The position numbers and the translations under genes are program-made. The notes beneath the pieces were generated by a model that saw nothing but the letters and a program-made list of their open reading frames with translations, had not been told where the DNA came from and did not search any database. DNA of 64,000 bases from Sinonovacula constricta (taxonomy: Eukaryota; Mollusca; Bivalvia; Cardiida; Solecurtidae), in assembly GCA_007844125.1 (NCBI GenBank), contig CM017561.1, forward strand, positions 26,125,038-26,189,037. The letters are read 5' to 3'. Below, one piece after another: positions 47,076 to 58,689 of the stretch (position 1 is the stretch's first letter; each line of letters starts with the position of its first letter).

Positions 47076-48555
47076 GTAGTTCGATATTGTAGAGCATTTG
47101 GTCCCTGTTCTTGCATTTGTGGAAAAGAGATCTAGCTCCAAAACATGCCACCATCGTGTTGGGTGAATGGTTGGGTAATAAACCGACAGAATAAGGAATT
47201 TAATTTCATGGTTTGGAGGTGTTTAGTAATGGCGTGGCTTTAAATGCAACTATCGTTTGGTTTGAACGTAATATTGTGGTGAAAACAGACGACAAGATGC
47301 GCAAGTCGGTGTTATTAAACAGGTCGTCAAACTTTCATTGCGTTTTAATGACTGTCAATTTAACGCTTTAGTAATTTAACGATGGAATTAAAATGTCGCA
47401 GAAGTGTAAATCGGTTATAATGAAACTGTCGAGGGTTACTTCTGTTTGGGATGGTAAATCCTTCTTATGCTTCTGTTTGTTTACAACCTATCAGTATTTT
47501 ACACCGTATCCTAACAACTAAATGAAAAACATCCCAGACATATTGCTAGAGACTGCTGCAAATAGTTCAGATCCTGGACGGAGAACATCAGACGAGAGCT
47601 GGTTGATCTGGTTCTACACCATTGTCCTTTGTCTGATCAATTCCTGCTCAGCAGTCCCAGGCTAAGGGAATTAAAAATGTTGACACCATTTTTGTAATGA
47701 TTGTATCATTTCATTTGCATTGCTGTTTGTAGATAACTATTAGTGCTGAATTAAGATAAGTTATTAAATGATAAGTTTTTTAACACGATCTCTCCAAATT
47801 AAAGAGTTCATAAGCGTTGTGTTAAGTTATATACAAATAAAACACACTTGTAACACAGACAGCGGACGGTAGTGTGAAATGATTAATATATAATTAAGTT
47901 GCCATCCTTAAAAAACAGATTTAGAAGATGCATGTCTAGTTAGGGATGGAAGAGAACGATAACACGGACATGCAATCATAAATTAGCATTTTATTAAATT
48001 GTACTTTTTGTATTTCCATTGCAATCAAAACTGTTTTTTTTTTAGTTTAAAATTTGAAATATTTCCCTACGCTAGTATTAATAATTTCGATTAATTATTA
48101 AGATTTAGATGCTTTTGTGTTTGATGTTAAATCACATGTTGTTATATATCAGATTCATTTTATTTTTATATTGCAACTAAGCAAACGTGCTAGCAAATAA
48201 AAGCCCAAAATTTTCTTTGTTTTCTCTTTCATGTCTACTTTTAATAGAAAACAATTAAAGTTTGGTCTTCCTAATACTTGCGCCATCCCTAATCCTGGAT
48301 GCGTCCTTTGAAGAAAGCAACATTTTCTACTAACAATAAACATGATACCATATTTGGTCTGAAAGTTGTCCGCCTTCCTCTAATGCTGCTACTGTGACAG
48401 CTGATAAACTATTCCAATAACATTCCGCTTTCCCTTGATCATAATTGTTTCATTCTTCTATTATTGGTTGTTGTGTTTGGGTCCTAATAGCATTGGGTGT
48501 CGACAGTTACTGGCGACGAATGCGATACTAGCAGATGTTGAGCGTATTTTGCCAG
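47076..48555. other. Intron 1 sequence, no gene recognised
   Basis: AT-rich except 47450-47670, which is more balanced in composition and carries CATTGTCCTTTGTCTGATCA and TGTTTGTTTACA (Sox/TCF-like and Fox-like words). No splice-bounded open frame. Confidence 0.35.
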
Positions 48556-48558
48556 TTT

Positions 48559-48722
48559 GTCTATTGGGTTTATCGTCCCACCAACAGTATTTCAGTTATC
48601 TGGAGACTGTGTCCACTTAAAGCAGATATAGTGCTGCCTTTACTGTGTATAGCACGCCGTGAACACCTGACATGATACCACACCCAGTCAGATTATCATT
48701 ATCCTGACACCGGGCCAACCAG
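48559..48722 (-). mobile_element. tRNA-derived SINE, partial (3' half), minus strand
   Basis: CTATTGGGTTTATCGTCCCA, CCAACAGTATTTCAGTTATC, GTGAACACCTGACATGATAC, and GACACCGGGCCAACCAG match the 8778 SINE body in reverse. It lacks the tRNA-like head. A short ATTATC duplication occurs inside. It lies about 430 bp before exon 2. Confidence 0.85.
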
Positions 48723-49155
48723 CATCCGAGCAGCATGTTAATGTTGTTCAACTACACATTGTTGTTAACAAATGTGTCCAAACTGTTCATTTTTTTAAAC
48801 TCAAGATTCACGTCGTGCCCATTTCTCGTCGTTATTATTGACCGTTGTTGCTCTGACATATTCTGTTTTGCAAGAAATGCAACAACTTTGAAAATGTTTA
48901 CTTGAAATTTTTATGAAACTTTGTAGCCAGAAAAATATCAGTTATTATTTGCAATATTTCCTTTCGGCCGTTGTAATTGCGGATTCTGACATCAGTATTG
49001 AAAGTAATGAACATTTTAATGTCTATGTCCGAAAAAGAAAGACTAAAATTGTAATAAAATCATTATCTGTCTCCGTTGTTTCAGCTTTTCATATTTTAAT
49101 TATCATGATATGCTGGACAAAATACTGAATTAATTATTTTCTCTTATAATTTCAG

Positions 49156-49379
49156 TTCGTTATCGTCTGTGGTGGCCCTGGGTGCGGATATTATCTGTAA
49201 CAAGATTCCCGACCTGGCCCCACGGCAGCGTCTCATCTGTCGGAGCCGGCCCATAGCCATGGGAGTGATTGGAGAGGGCGCCAAGAACGGCATTACGGAG
49301 TGTCAGTACCAGTTCCGCAACATGCGCTGGAACTGCACGGTCAAATACGAGTCTCTGTTTGGGTACCAGCATGACATTG
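49156..49379 (+). CDS. Wnt7: Wnt7-like exon 2: N-terminal Wnt domain
   Basis: The acceptor is TTATAATTTCAG, ending at 49155; the donor is G|GTAAGT at 49380. The exon contributes 1 nt to codon 25, then residues 26-99, then 1 nt of codon 100. It contains [11 protein letters not shown] (Cys39), [13 protein letters not shown] (Cys53), and the Wnt hallmark [13 protein letters not shown] (Cys74, Cys85). Asn84-Cys-Thr is an N-glycosylation sequon at the conserved Wnt position. The spacing of the four cysteines and the PRQR motif fit Wnt7 well. GC content is visibly higher than in the flanking introns, as expected for coding sequence. The minus-strand reading frame over this exon is a shadow. Confidence 0.95.
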
Positions 49380-51572
49380 GTAAGTTATACCGGATACAAG
49401 CTCGATATTGATACATTTTACATGCTCGTTGGTGCTTGATCAAATTTTCGTACCTGTGTCATATCTTATTTGTTAATGTATTGATGGGACATTTGAAGAG
49501 GGACTATATTGCCATGACAACCAGTGCTGTACCATGCTCTGCACGTTGACACTGTGCCGCTGCAATGTCTAACCTTTTTCTCTGAAAAAGTTGTGTGACC
49601 TAATCGAAAACCTAACTACATCACTTGTTAATCCCATAATAAAAGAATAGAAAATATAACACACAAAAAGACAAATGAAAAGGAAAAAAAAGAAGCCCAC
49701 TTCAAAGTTTCAAAGTTCAAAGTTCAAAGTTGAAGCATTAAGAGAAGGTAGTCTGAGACGCATAACCATATTCTCCTAACATGTTAGTGAAACTATGGTG
49801 CTTATGATTTCTGGGTTTTCTTTTAATTTTACCAATGTCTTCATTTCACCACAAATTTCCCAATTCGAACTAAGTCTGATGTGTCATATATCAAAACAAT
49901 TGGAATATACAGCCACAGCCGAAACTTCGTGTTGTCGTGTCGCCCCGAGATGTTGTTGCAATAATTACAAACGTGGACATCGGTCAGTTGACGGTGGTTG
50001 TGACACGATACACCGGAAATATATATATAGCGATTCCTTTCTTTTCATCCGACACGTGATCTTACGTTACAGAGATTAAAAACACCAGTTTTCAAATTTA
50101 AAACAACAACAACAACATAGGTCTGTTTAAAATCTTTTTATTTATGATTACAATTCGTTTTGCAATTTTGTATCCGTTCATTTCGGGCTTTTAACTTAAC
50201 ATAAGTATTTTGCCCAAATATATTTCTTGTAGATTTTTTCCACGTTTTATGAAAGTTAATTCGACCCATAAAGAGTATTAAAGTGGCATTATGATTTTGA
50301 ATGCCACGCTGTTTTTGTATGTAAATGACTGTAAATGACAAAGTGCTGGGTTATGACGAACTCGTATATTCTTTGGGCATATTGGCATATATCACTATCT
50401 TTCGTCTGGCTGGTTCGGTCTAATTTCAAGATGAATAGCAATCTGGCTATCATAGTCGTCACTGCGACCCGCCTAATCCTTTTGTCACGGCAGATCACAA
50501 GTCGAGATTTTACCCCGAGATACCATAGCCCGTACTAACTACCGTAATTATAAAATACAGCTAGTTTACTTTTAGTCTCAATAAATTCATTGTCTATGCA
50601 TTGTTCAAATGTATCCAAAATACCAGCATTAGACGTTAAACATGGAACATAAGCCCAGTAGAAAATAGTTGTTGTGGTTTTTATTCTGCCTTTTATTGGC
50701 AATTGTCGCAATAGATCACAGTGATACAGTCTAAACACCTGTTGACTTAATAGTACGCCGATGTTGACATCGTTTTGGCAAGCTGCGCAGTATGTGTTCC
50801 GATATTAATAAAATAGACCTCGATTGTAATGGAAGGGTTAAAGGGGTCGTCTGATTGAATTATTAGAGCATTCCAGGACCCTGTAAACTAATAGAGTTCT
50901 ACAATTGAACATGATATACGTTTTCAACGTTGACGTAAATATTTCAATGAATCTAACACTATGTCATGCATCTAGGGTGTCAAATGTGATCCATTTATTG
51001 ATAAAACTCTACGTCAAGAATAAACAGAATTGGACTGAATAACTGGTTTGCTGTTTCATCCTAACGAGGAGCTGAGGTAGTTTCAGAGCAAAAATTTAGC
51101 TTTATTAAAATCAGCTATTACCTTACGATAATACTAAATTATATCACAAAGGACGCATTTATAATTGTTTTATTATAAACACAGATTCCTTCAGCAATAT
51201 AAAAGTGTTTGCTGGGAGCTGTCTGATTAAGATTTGCTCTAGCAATATGTTTTGAAACCGTCGCATGTATTTGTTAGCAAAAAACTTGTAATTTGTGTTG
51301 CTTATAATTTACAAGTTATTCACAAATGTATTAACAAAATCCTCGATTAGGGTTATTTCTTGATGCATTAGTATTCGTTAGTACCAAGACCTGGCGCCAT
51401 GCACTTCTGTGAGAGAAACTCCGCAATGGCGGCGTTAATTTTTCGACACTGTTCCTCCAACAAACGTGTCATGTCCTGCACCTGATGGTGTCTGGGCCCT
51501 AACAACCTTTCATACCTGCCCACAGACATCTCTTCTTGAGTGTTTCATTCTGTTAAACAACATTTCTTTAAG

Positions 51573-51858
51573 GAGCGTCGATACCAGGTACTGGAGGCCC
51601 CTGGTTCGATCCCGGACTGCGACATACCAAAGTCGTTAAAAATGGTAGTGGTATAGTTCCTTTGCTAACGCTCAAGCAAATATAAGGGTAGTGCCACGGC
51701 TGGTTGGCCCGGTGTCAGGATAATGTGACTGGGTGTGGTATCATGCCAGGTGTTCACGGCATGCTATACACAGTGAAGGCAGCACTATATCTGCTTCAAG
51801 TGGACACCGTCTCCAGTTAACTGAAATACTGTTGGTGGGACGATAAACCCAATAAACA
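51573..51858 (+). mobile_element. tRNA-derived SINE, 5'-truncated
   Basis: Starts inside the tRNA-like head (GAGCGTCGATACCAGG) and runs to ACGATAAACCCAATAAAC. A perfect 14-bp target-site duplication AACATTTCTTTAAG flanks it at 51559-51572 and 51859-51872. A 5' truncation with a clean duplication is what incomplete target-primed reverse transcription leaves. Confidence 0.93.
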
Positions 51859-53939
51859 AACATTTCTTTAAGTTCAAGGACTAAAATTGAGGAGGTTTCA
51901 AACTGATATTGGATGGAATTTTCGCCTTTTTTCAGTCGTAAGGTCATGACGCTTAAAGCAATATACCTTTCTATATTGATAGATGTTTTAACTGCATATA
52001 CTCAAACATTCCAGGATGCCTTAACTTACAAAGTGTTTTTATGTTTATTATCTGAAAGTGGGCAACTCATTTAGTTCTAAACTGATAGTTACGAAAAGCA
52101 TCTGTACCTTGCTTTTAAGTATTTGCCAAATAACTTCCGCATTTACCGGATACACTGCGATTTTGCATTCGCGACACGTCTCGTGCACTGTACATTGTGG
52201 CGCAGGAATATGTGTCTCACCTAATTATCGTACGGCGCGTCATCTGTTACTTTCAGCGCGTTTTGTTTATATTAATGAGGACATTAATACATGTGTTATA
52301 ATTTATTTGTATACATTTCACAGTTAGTGGGTGCATTGTTTCAGTTGTTGAGAGAAGTGTACACATCTTCGTCACATTATGACAAAACAATACTGAGCTA
52401 AATCCGTCTCTCGAGCAGTAGAAATATTATTGGTGAAATTCACTCATTCTAGCTAGTAATACAATTAATTTCGCACTATTCTTTCTTCACTGACGTGTTT
52501 TTCCTCTTTATCCCCTCCCCCTCTCAACCCAGAAATTCATTTCTCCTTACCGTCGACATGTTTCAAAATTTTGTGTCGAGTTTCTGCCTTTTCTTATAAT
52601 TGGGTATGCTTTATAGATTATGTAATGGCAAAATTATCTACTAGTTTTTTCATAAGTCAATTATAATTTCTGCCAATCTCGACAATCTCTTTACATGTTT
52701 CTTTAATGAGCTAAATGTTGCATAGATGACATCCGCATATTGGCGAAGATTGTCATATTCAAGCTAGTCCTCAAGACACTATTCTCAATGCTCAGCAAAC
52801 ATTTTCTGTTGACATTATATCTATCTATAAATAAATAAATAAATAAACGAACCGTCAGTTCAATTGGCGCTCAAATATAAATAGTACCGTTTGTTAAAAG
52901 TATCAATGTAGAGCAAGCAAGTGCCGTCAAAGGTAAGAGGTTTGTCATGTATATATATACATTGATATTGGCTGGAATGGAGGAAATTATTTGTCAACGT
53001 TTCTAGGTCCTAGTATCGGTGGTCGTTTAGAGAACATTTTGGGGTATTAAAGTGGAAAGCTTGTTTGCACTACTGCTATCTCAATATTCAAATGAAATTA
53101 TTGTCAGTCAGTGTAAAAAGATTCCCCCGGTTGAATGTCAACTCGGGTTACGGTTAAATGTATACACACAACGCTACTGCGAATCATCGTATTCAACGCA
53201 CAATAGAAGAGAGTACTGGGGCTTAAATAATTACGTCTGTGTGATTCTTACGACACCGTTTTGCACTACATGAATCATTGTCAGGTCACAGCAGAGTAAA
53301 AAAAAGATAGCATTCTTAAGAACATATTTGTCAACGAAGTGCAGTTGTTAAGTTAAGAATATACTTGAAACGAGGAACGCAACAAAAGATGGTCTGCAGA
53401 CATAAAATTGGTCCTGCTTTATTTTTGTGACAAAATTACTCTACGTGACAAAGTTGCAAAAATCAATGAAAGATGTTGAAATTGAAAAATAGGTTTGACT
53501 CATTTTTTTGTGAGTTATTTAGGTGCAAACATTGGCCTGAATTGTAGTGACAATGTGTCTTCTTCCCACGGATCCATGTTACCAAAAGTAGGTGTATGAT
53601 AAAGTCTCTTGATTCCTTCATAGCACTATTAAGTATCCTCAGAGAATTACAGGTATATAAATACATCTACTTCAACAGTTTCTCGCTTGGTATGAGTAAA
53701 TGTCAAATGTCCTTAAAATGGATGGGTTTTGCACATCTGAACTGGGTGACATCACAAAATCATATTTAAAAATATTCTGCTTACGGAAAGTGACTAAGGG
53801 ATTTTTAGTTCTGTCAGGAACGGCGCATCAAAGTGATTGATAAAAGCAAACCACCTTCTTTAATGTGTTAAGTTGTTGTGATTGTTACACTTATTGATGA
53901 TAAATGTTTGTTGTTGTTGCGGGCCTTTTGCTCCTATCA

Positions 53940-53966
53940 TTATTGTTGTTATTATTATTATTATTA

Positions 53967-54003
<37 letters not shown>

Positions 54004-54106
54004 CGTCATCATTATAGTAATGATGATAATGATGATGACGATGAAGATGATAATGATGATTTTTATAATTAAAATTATGATGATATGGTTATGATGATAC
54101 TGATAC

Positions 54107-54189
<83 letters not shown>

Positions 54190-54195
54190 GTTGTT
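53940..54195. repeat. (ATT)n microsatellites
   Basis: TTATTATTA runs at about 53950-54003 and near-pure at 54105-54190, with GATGAT-rich sequence between. Poly-Asn and poly-Ile frames are by-products. Confidence 0.96.
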
Positions 54196-54534
54196 GTTGT
54201 TAATGGTGCACTTATTATTTATAAATACAAGAATACCTTCATTGTTTTTGTCTCTGTCGTCTGGTGTTACTACAGATGCTGGTGACTGCTGTTTGTTGTT
54301 ATTGTTGGCCAACTGCACTGATTATTATCATTATAAATAGTAGAAATACTAGCATTATTATCATAATGATCATTATTGCCATTTTTGTTATTGTTTTTTT
54401 ATTTGTAAATAATTATAACACATATTTATTAAAATATTGTTATTGTTGTGGCTATTTTTATAATTATCATTAATATTATAAGCAATAGCAGTAGCAGTAG
54501 AAGCAGCAGCAGTTTTAGTAGTAGTTGTACTCAA

Positions 54535-54625
54535 TGTTGGGAGGTTTTCCTGGCTCTAATAACTAGACGTCGCCATAATGGAGATGATTGATTTTTTTTC
54601 CGATGTATTTCAAAATCAAATCAAA
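54535..54625 (+). mobile_element. SINE 3' fragment (GACGTCC family)
   Basis: GGGAGGTTTTCCTGGCTCTA, ATAACTAGACGTCGCCATAA and CCGATGTATTTCAAAATCAA match the 3' part of the copy at 42970. It ends about 35 bp before the exon 3 acceptor, so it supplies sequence close to the likely branch point region. Confidence 0.5.
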
Positions 54626-54661
54626 TAAAAGAATGAAAATGATTATTGATTTTCTTTCCAG

Positions 54662-54936
54662 CGAGTAAAGAGGCGGCTTTCTGGACGGCCATCCGCTCCT
54701 CGGGTGTGACGTACGCCTTGACTCAGGCGTGTAGCGTCAACAGCTTGGACGGGCAGTGTAGCTGTGACCACTCGAAACCCTCCAATAAGGAGGCGCCAAA
54801 CGGCTGGAAGTGGGGTGGATGTAGCGCCAACATTAAATATGGCCTCAAACTGGCCAGAAAATTCCTAGACGCTAGGGAAATAGAAGAAAGCGCAAGGTCG
54901 CTTATGAATAAGCATAACAATAAGGCGGGAAGAAAG
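54662..54936 (+). CDS. Wnt7: Wnt7-like exon 3: central Wnt domain
   Basis: The acceptor is GATTTTCTTTCCAG, ending at 54661; the donor is AAG|GTGAGT at 54937, phase 0. The exon completes codon 100 (G+CG, Ala) and encodes residues 101-191. Recognisable parts are SKEAAFW (start of the conserved exon; SREAAF in vertebrate Wnt7), GVTYALTQACS (Cys123), GQCSCD (Cys132, Cys134), GWKWGGCSANIKYG (Cys153), the helix ARKFLDAREIEESARSL, and the Wnt signature LMNKHNNKAGRK at the very end. Vertebrate Wnt7 also has an exon boundary after this GRK. The loop after CSCD carries a short lineage-specific stretch (HSKPSNKEAPN) where Wnt7 proteins vary. Confidence 0.96.
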
Positions 54937-55799
54937 GTGAGTTCTAGACATTTATTGTAAGAAAGTAACTAGTTAATTAAGTCTCCTTTAATTGGAAAGT
55001 GAACACGCTTCATTCGTGCATCATACAGGTTTTCTAATGTTTATACGGCCGTATTTTGATCACTTATCAAGAGTGTTAGTGGAATACATCGCCAATAAAA
55101 TGAGTACGAATGATGAAACAAAAATAGGATGGAAGAGGTATAAATTAATTATAAAAAAGTTAAAAAAAACTGCATTGTTTTATGTAATAATATTAAAAAG
55201 TAAAAACCAAAAACACATGTAAGTAATATTTATTTATCAAAATATATTGAATATTTGACATTGTAGAGAAAAGTGAAAATCTATAAGATTTCGCGTATAT
55301 ACTGTGTTTCGTGATATTTCATCATGGCAGTAAGCTTGTATGTGTTGACACAAAACTTCCGTAAACAAATCTCAAGACAAATCAGTTCTCATACGGCCAG
55401 AAAGTAGGGTTTTTTTCCTGAAACCAGGGCCGTTAGGTCACAGGGGGTCGTGAAGTCGACCAGGGGTTCCTAAAGACAATCACACCACCTTCGCTCCCAC
55501 GCCAAATCTTTGTCATACCTCTCGTCAGTTAATTCAGAAACTCAGAAAAAATGTAACACGTAAGCTAAAGTCCAAATCGTGAACAAAGTCAATAGTGCCG
55601 TCTATCTGTTCTAACACTGAATGAATTCTTACTGCCGTAAAATGTTTTGTCTGAGCAGGGATGAATATATCTGTAATAAAACGGTGTTTGTACGAGTTGC
55701 TTCAACGAGGTGGTCCCTCGAGTTAGGATCACAGTGTATTTTGTGATCAAAGTAAATATAAGCACCCATTGCTACATCTTCGGTAAACATATGATTACA

Positions 55800-56350
55800 A
55801 GGCAGGCGTTTAGTGATTCGCTTTAGGAAGAAAGAGCCTTTGAGACCGCCGAAACAAGGTGAAGAAAACAGTTACGCCGCTACGCGCCCAAGATCAGTAA
55901 AGAGCTGCTCGGCTTTACTTGTAGATATTCGAATTGGGATAGCGATCTCTCTGTTGCCGGTCATAATCAGTTTGAATCAATTAATGAAGCTATTTACTGG
56001 TAACGTCTTCCTTTTCACGTCTTTATCATTTGAAGCGGTTTATTTTCACTGATGGTTGCAAGATAATCACGTCAATGGGAATCAATCGACCCTTTGTTGA
56101 CGTACGGGGGAGTCTAGGGGTCTCGCAACAAACTCATTATGTTCGCCCCCATGATAATTGTTTTGTTTTGGTGTCTTTTCGGATCACCGCCACCTTCTTA
56201 TCCAAAGCTGCCGCCTATCTGACGGTGAGATGGTCGTTTAAGATACATTATTGCCATACTACCAGAGAAGAAACAATGTTATTGGTAAACACAGTAAAAT
56301 AAGAAGCACGTGACACTGAAGACAAGCCAAACGAATGGTGATTAAGCCCT
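55800..56350. other. Intron 3 block with balanced composition, candidate regulatory DNA
   Basis: More GC and CpG than flanks, no splice-bounded frame. Contains CCCTTTGTTGACG (TCF/Sox-like), GAAACAATGTTATTGG (facing Sox-like half sites), and CACGTGAC. Frames at 55813 and 56030 (+) lack domains. Confidence 0.3.
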
Positions 56351-56484
56351 CACTTGGTCCGACTTTAATTCAAATGAACTGATAAGCGAATTTTGATACC
56401 AGTTCATAATGATCACTAATCTTATGTTGAAATTTGAAATCAAAAACATAATGCCTGTTTCAATGTATGAAAGTCACGTGAAAC

Positions 56485-56565
56485 CAGCCGTACCAAGAAG
56501 TCTCTGTATCGCAGTCAATTGAACGTCCATACAAGAGGTCCCGAGTTCGAATTTTATCTTTTTTA
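56485..56565 (+). mobile_element. Possible tRNA-like relic
   Basis: TCTCTGTATCGCAGTCAATT and, further on, GTCCCGAGTTCGAATTTTAT carry a B-box-like GAGTTCGAATT at a tRNA-like spacing, followed by T-rich sequence. Weak. Confidence 0.25.
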
Positions 56566-57134
56566 TTATTATTTCATATTTGTCTTTTTTCTCTCGTCCA
56601 GCTACTCGATAATTACAATATTTATACAATAATAAATATTTTTACAATTAATTTTAATCAAAATGCTTTTAAACTGCTGAAGATAAGGAAAACAGCGTGC
56701 CTGTACAAGTTATGCCTTTAAACATTCTCACAGGAGCTTTGTCATAGCATCGTTACAACAAATCAACAGTTTTATTCTCTGTATTTGTATGTTTACATAT
56801 TATTACAAAACATAACAACAAAATACACGGAAAAGTCTTGTACAATTCATATACGCTTAACAATGTTATTGTTAAGAAACTATTTTCCAACTTGCATTTA
56901 ACGTCATTCTTAGAAAACATACAAGTTATATTTATGGCTTTCGACGTTAAATTGTTTATTTTAAACATACCTACAACCGACCATATTCAAATAGAAGAAA
57001 AGTTTTACTTTATTTTTAAAGTAAAACTTCTAATATTTGCCAGAAAGAAGCTTATAAAACGAATTAAGGTCGTGGATGAGACGCTGCTCCAATTCTAACC
57101 ATCCGTATACTTTAGGTTAGTCACAGGATTAGAA

Positions 57135-58030
57135 AGCAAATGTTTGATACCTGACAGTGTCCTATACCTTTGATACCTGACAGTGTCCTTCACCTTTGAT
57201 ATATGACAGTGTCCTATACCTTTGATACCTGACATTGTCCTTTACCTTGTTATTTGGCATTGACCTTTACCTTTGATACCTGACATTGTCCTTCACCTTT
57301 GAAACCTGACATTGTCCTTTACTTTGATATTTGACATTGTCCTTTACCTTTGATATTTGACATTGTCATTTACCTTTGAAACCTGACATTGTCCTTTACC
57401 TTTGATACCTGACATTGTCCTTCACCTTTGAAACCTGACATTGTCCTTTACTTTGATATTTGACATTGTCCTTTACCTTTGATACCTGACAATGTCCTTT
57501 ACTTTGATATTTGACATTGTCATTTACCTTTGAAACCTGACATTGTCCTTTACCTTTGATACCTGACATTGTCCTTCACCTTTGAAACCTGACATTGTCC
57601 TTTACTTTGATATTTGACATTGTCCTTTACCTTTGATACCTGACAATGTCCTTTACCTTTGATATTTGACATTGACCTTTACCCTGATATTTGACATTGT
57701 CCTTTACTTTGATATTTGACATTGTCCTTTACCTTTGATAACTGACATTGCCCTTTACCTTTGATACCTGACAGTGTCCTTTACTTTCGATACCTGACAT
57801 TGTCCTTTACCTTGATATTTGACATTGTCCTTTACCTTTGATAATTGACATTGTCCTTTACCTTTGATATTTGACATTGTCCTTTACCTTTTGATTTTTT
57901 ACTGTGTCCTTACATTTGTTACCTGACGTTGTCCTTTACCTTTGATTTTTTACAATATTCTTTACCTTTGATACCTGACATTGTCCTTTACCTTTGATAC
58001 TTAACTGTATCCTTTACTTTTTATACCTGA
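57135..58030. repeat. 26-bp minisatellite, about 34 copies, with higher-order blocks
   Basis: Unit TTTGATACCTGACATTGTCC then TTTACC; 25-bp variants lose one C or T, and TATTTGAC or GAAACCTGAC replace TACCTGAC. The pair TTTGATACCTGACATTGTCC + TTCACC followed by a GAAACC unit recurs at 57272, 57401 and 57555, showing block-wise expansion. Confidence 0.94.
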
Positions 58031-58689
58031 CCATACAGCACTGATTTCGGATTTATACTTGTATCTTAATAATGCATTGGACGCTTTCGTAAAATGATAT
58101 TCGATCGATGTGGATAAATGGTTATACGTGGACAATGTTCGGTTCTTTTTAATATTGCCATCGATGCCTATATTAATGTATGATATGTATTTTTTCTGCT
58201 TGAATTACTTTTCGTAAACTAGCAACTACAATGTATATCTGACAAGCTCGGTGTTAAATGCCTCGTTATGAAGAAAAAGAAAGTGTCGGAAACATCTTGA
58301 TTATAATATATTTAACATATTATACAGACTAACATATCCCTATAATCACCTCCTGTCCAAGAACAACATATATTATACCTGAAGCGTCTCCGTAGGGCAT
58401 GCGATTTTTGCACCATCATCCACGTTGTCCTACAACAGCCTTATCCAGTCGATTTTTGTGACATTATGGGCTCTATAAACCCTGCCAATGACACCTGTGA
58501 AGACAGCCAACTAAATCATAAAATCGAATGGTCCCTTTTAAATCAACTTACGGTTTCATTAAGTATTGATAGCTCTTGAACCCATCTTAGATAGATAGCA
58601 CTCGACTTAAATTTCCAGATTTGTTGATGGTCAATGATTCGTAGAAAGACTTGACTTGCGTTCTCTATCAGTGAAGTTCCGTTCAATAT

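Larger units (their letters stand above)
29551..49155 (+). other. Intron 1 of the Wnt7-like gene (19.6 kb)
   Basis: Bounded by GTAAGT (29551) and TTTCAG (ends 49155), phase 2. It holds SINE relics, simple repeats and two large minisatellites listed separately. No other exon-like segment was found on either strand. Confidence 0.8.
49380..54661 (+). other. Intron 2 of the Wnt7-like gene (5.3 kb)
   Basis: GTAAGT at 49380 to CCAG ending 54661, phase 1. Apart from a truncated SINE at 51573, a SINE fragment at 54535 and ATT repeats at 53940-54195, the sequence is AT-rich and unique. Short frames inside it have no domain. Confidence 0.85.
29477..54936 (+). other. Wnt7: Wnt7-like gene, 5' part (exons 1-3, 3' end outside window)
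   Basis: Gene-level entry. Exons 29477-29550, 49156-49379 and 54662-54936 join in one frame to give 191 codons without a stop (74 + 224 + 275 nt). Introns are 19,605 bp and 5,282 bp; both have GTAAGT donors and pyrimidine-rich CAG acceptors. The product is a secreted, cysteine-rich Wnt ligand that acts outside the cell on Frizzled/LRP receptors (family knowledge). The Wnt7 assignment rests on the run [20 protein letters not shown] in exon 2 and on GWKWGGCSA, DAREI and LMN-HNN-AGRK in exon 3, all close to vertebrate Wnt7. The region after GRK, which should include the palmitoleoylated-serine motif CHGVSGSC, is not found up to 64000, so intron 3 exceeds 9 kb. A diverged Wnt7 paralogue or another Wnt with Wnt7-like exons is possible but less likely. 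Confidence 0.88.

Noticed and set aside
45758..47141. Thr/His/Leu-rich minus-strand frames
   Set aside because: 19-bp minisatellite read in three frames with a 57-bp return period.
49160..49372. Minus-strand frame over Wnt exon 2 (and 54723-54920 over exon 3)
   Set aside because: Shadow frames of the conserved Wnt coding strand.
53860..54318. 152-residue minus-strand frame with poly-Asn
   Set aside because: ATT microsatellite; no domain or splice context.
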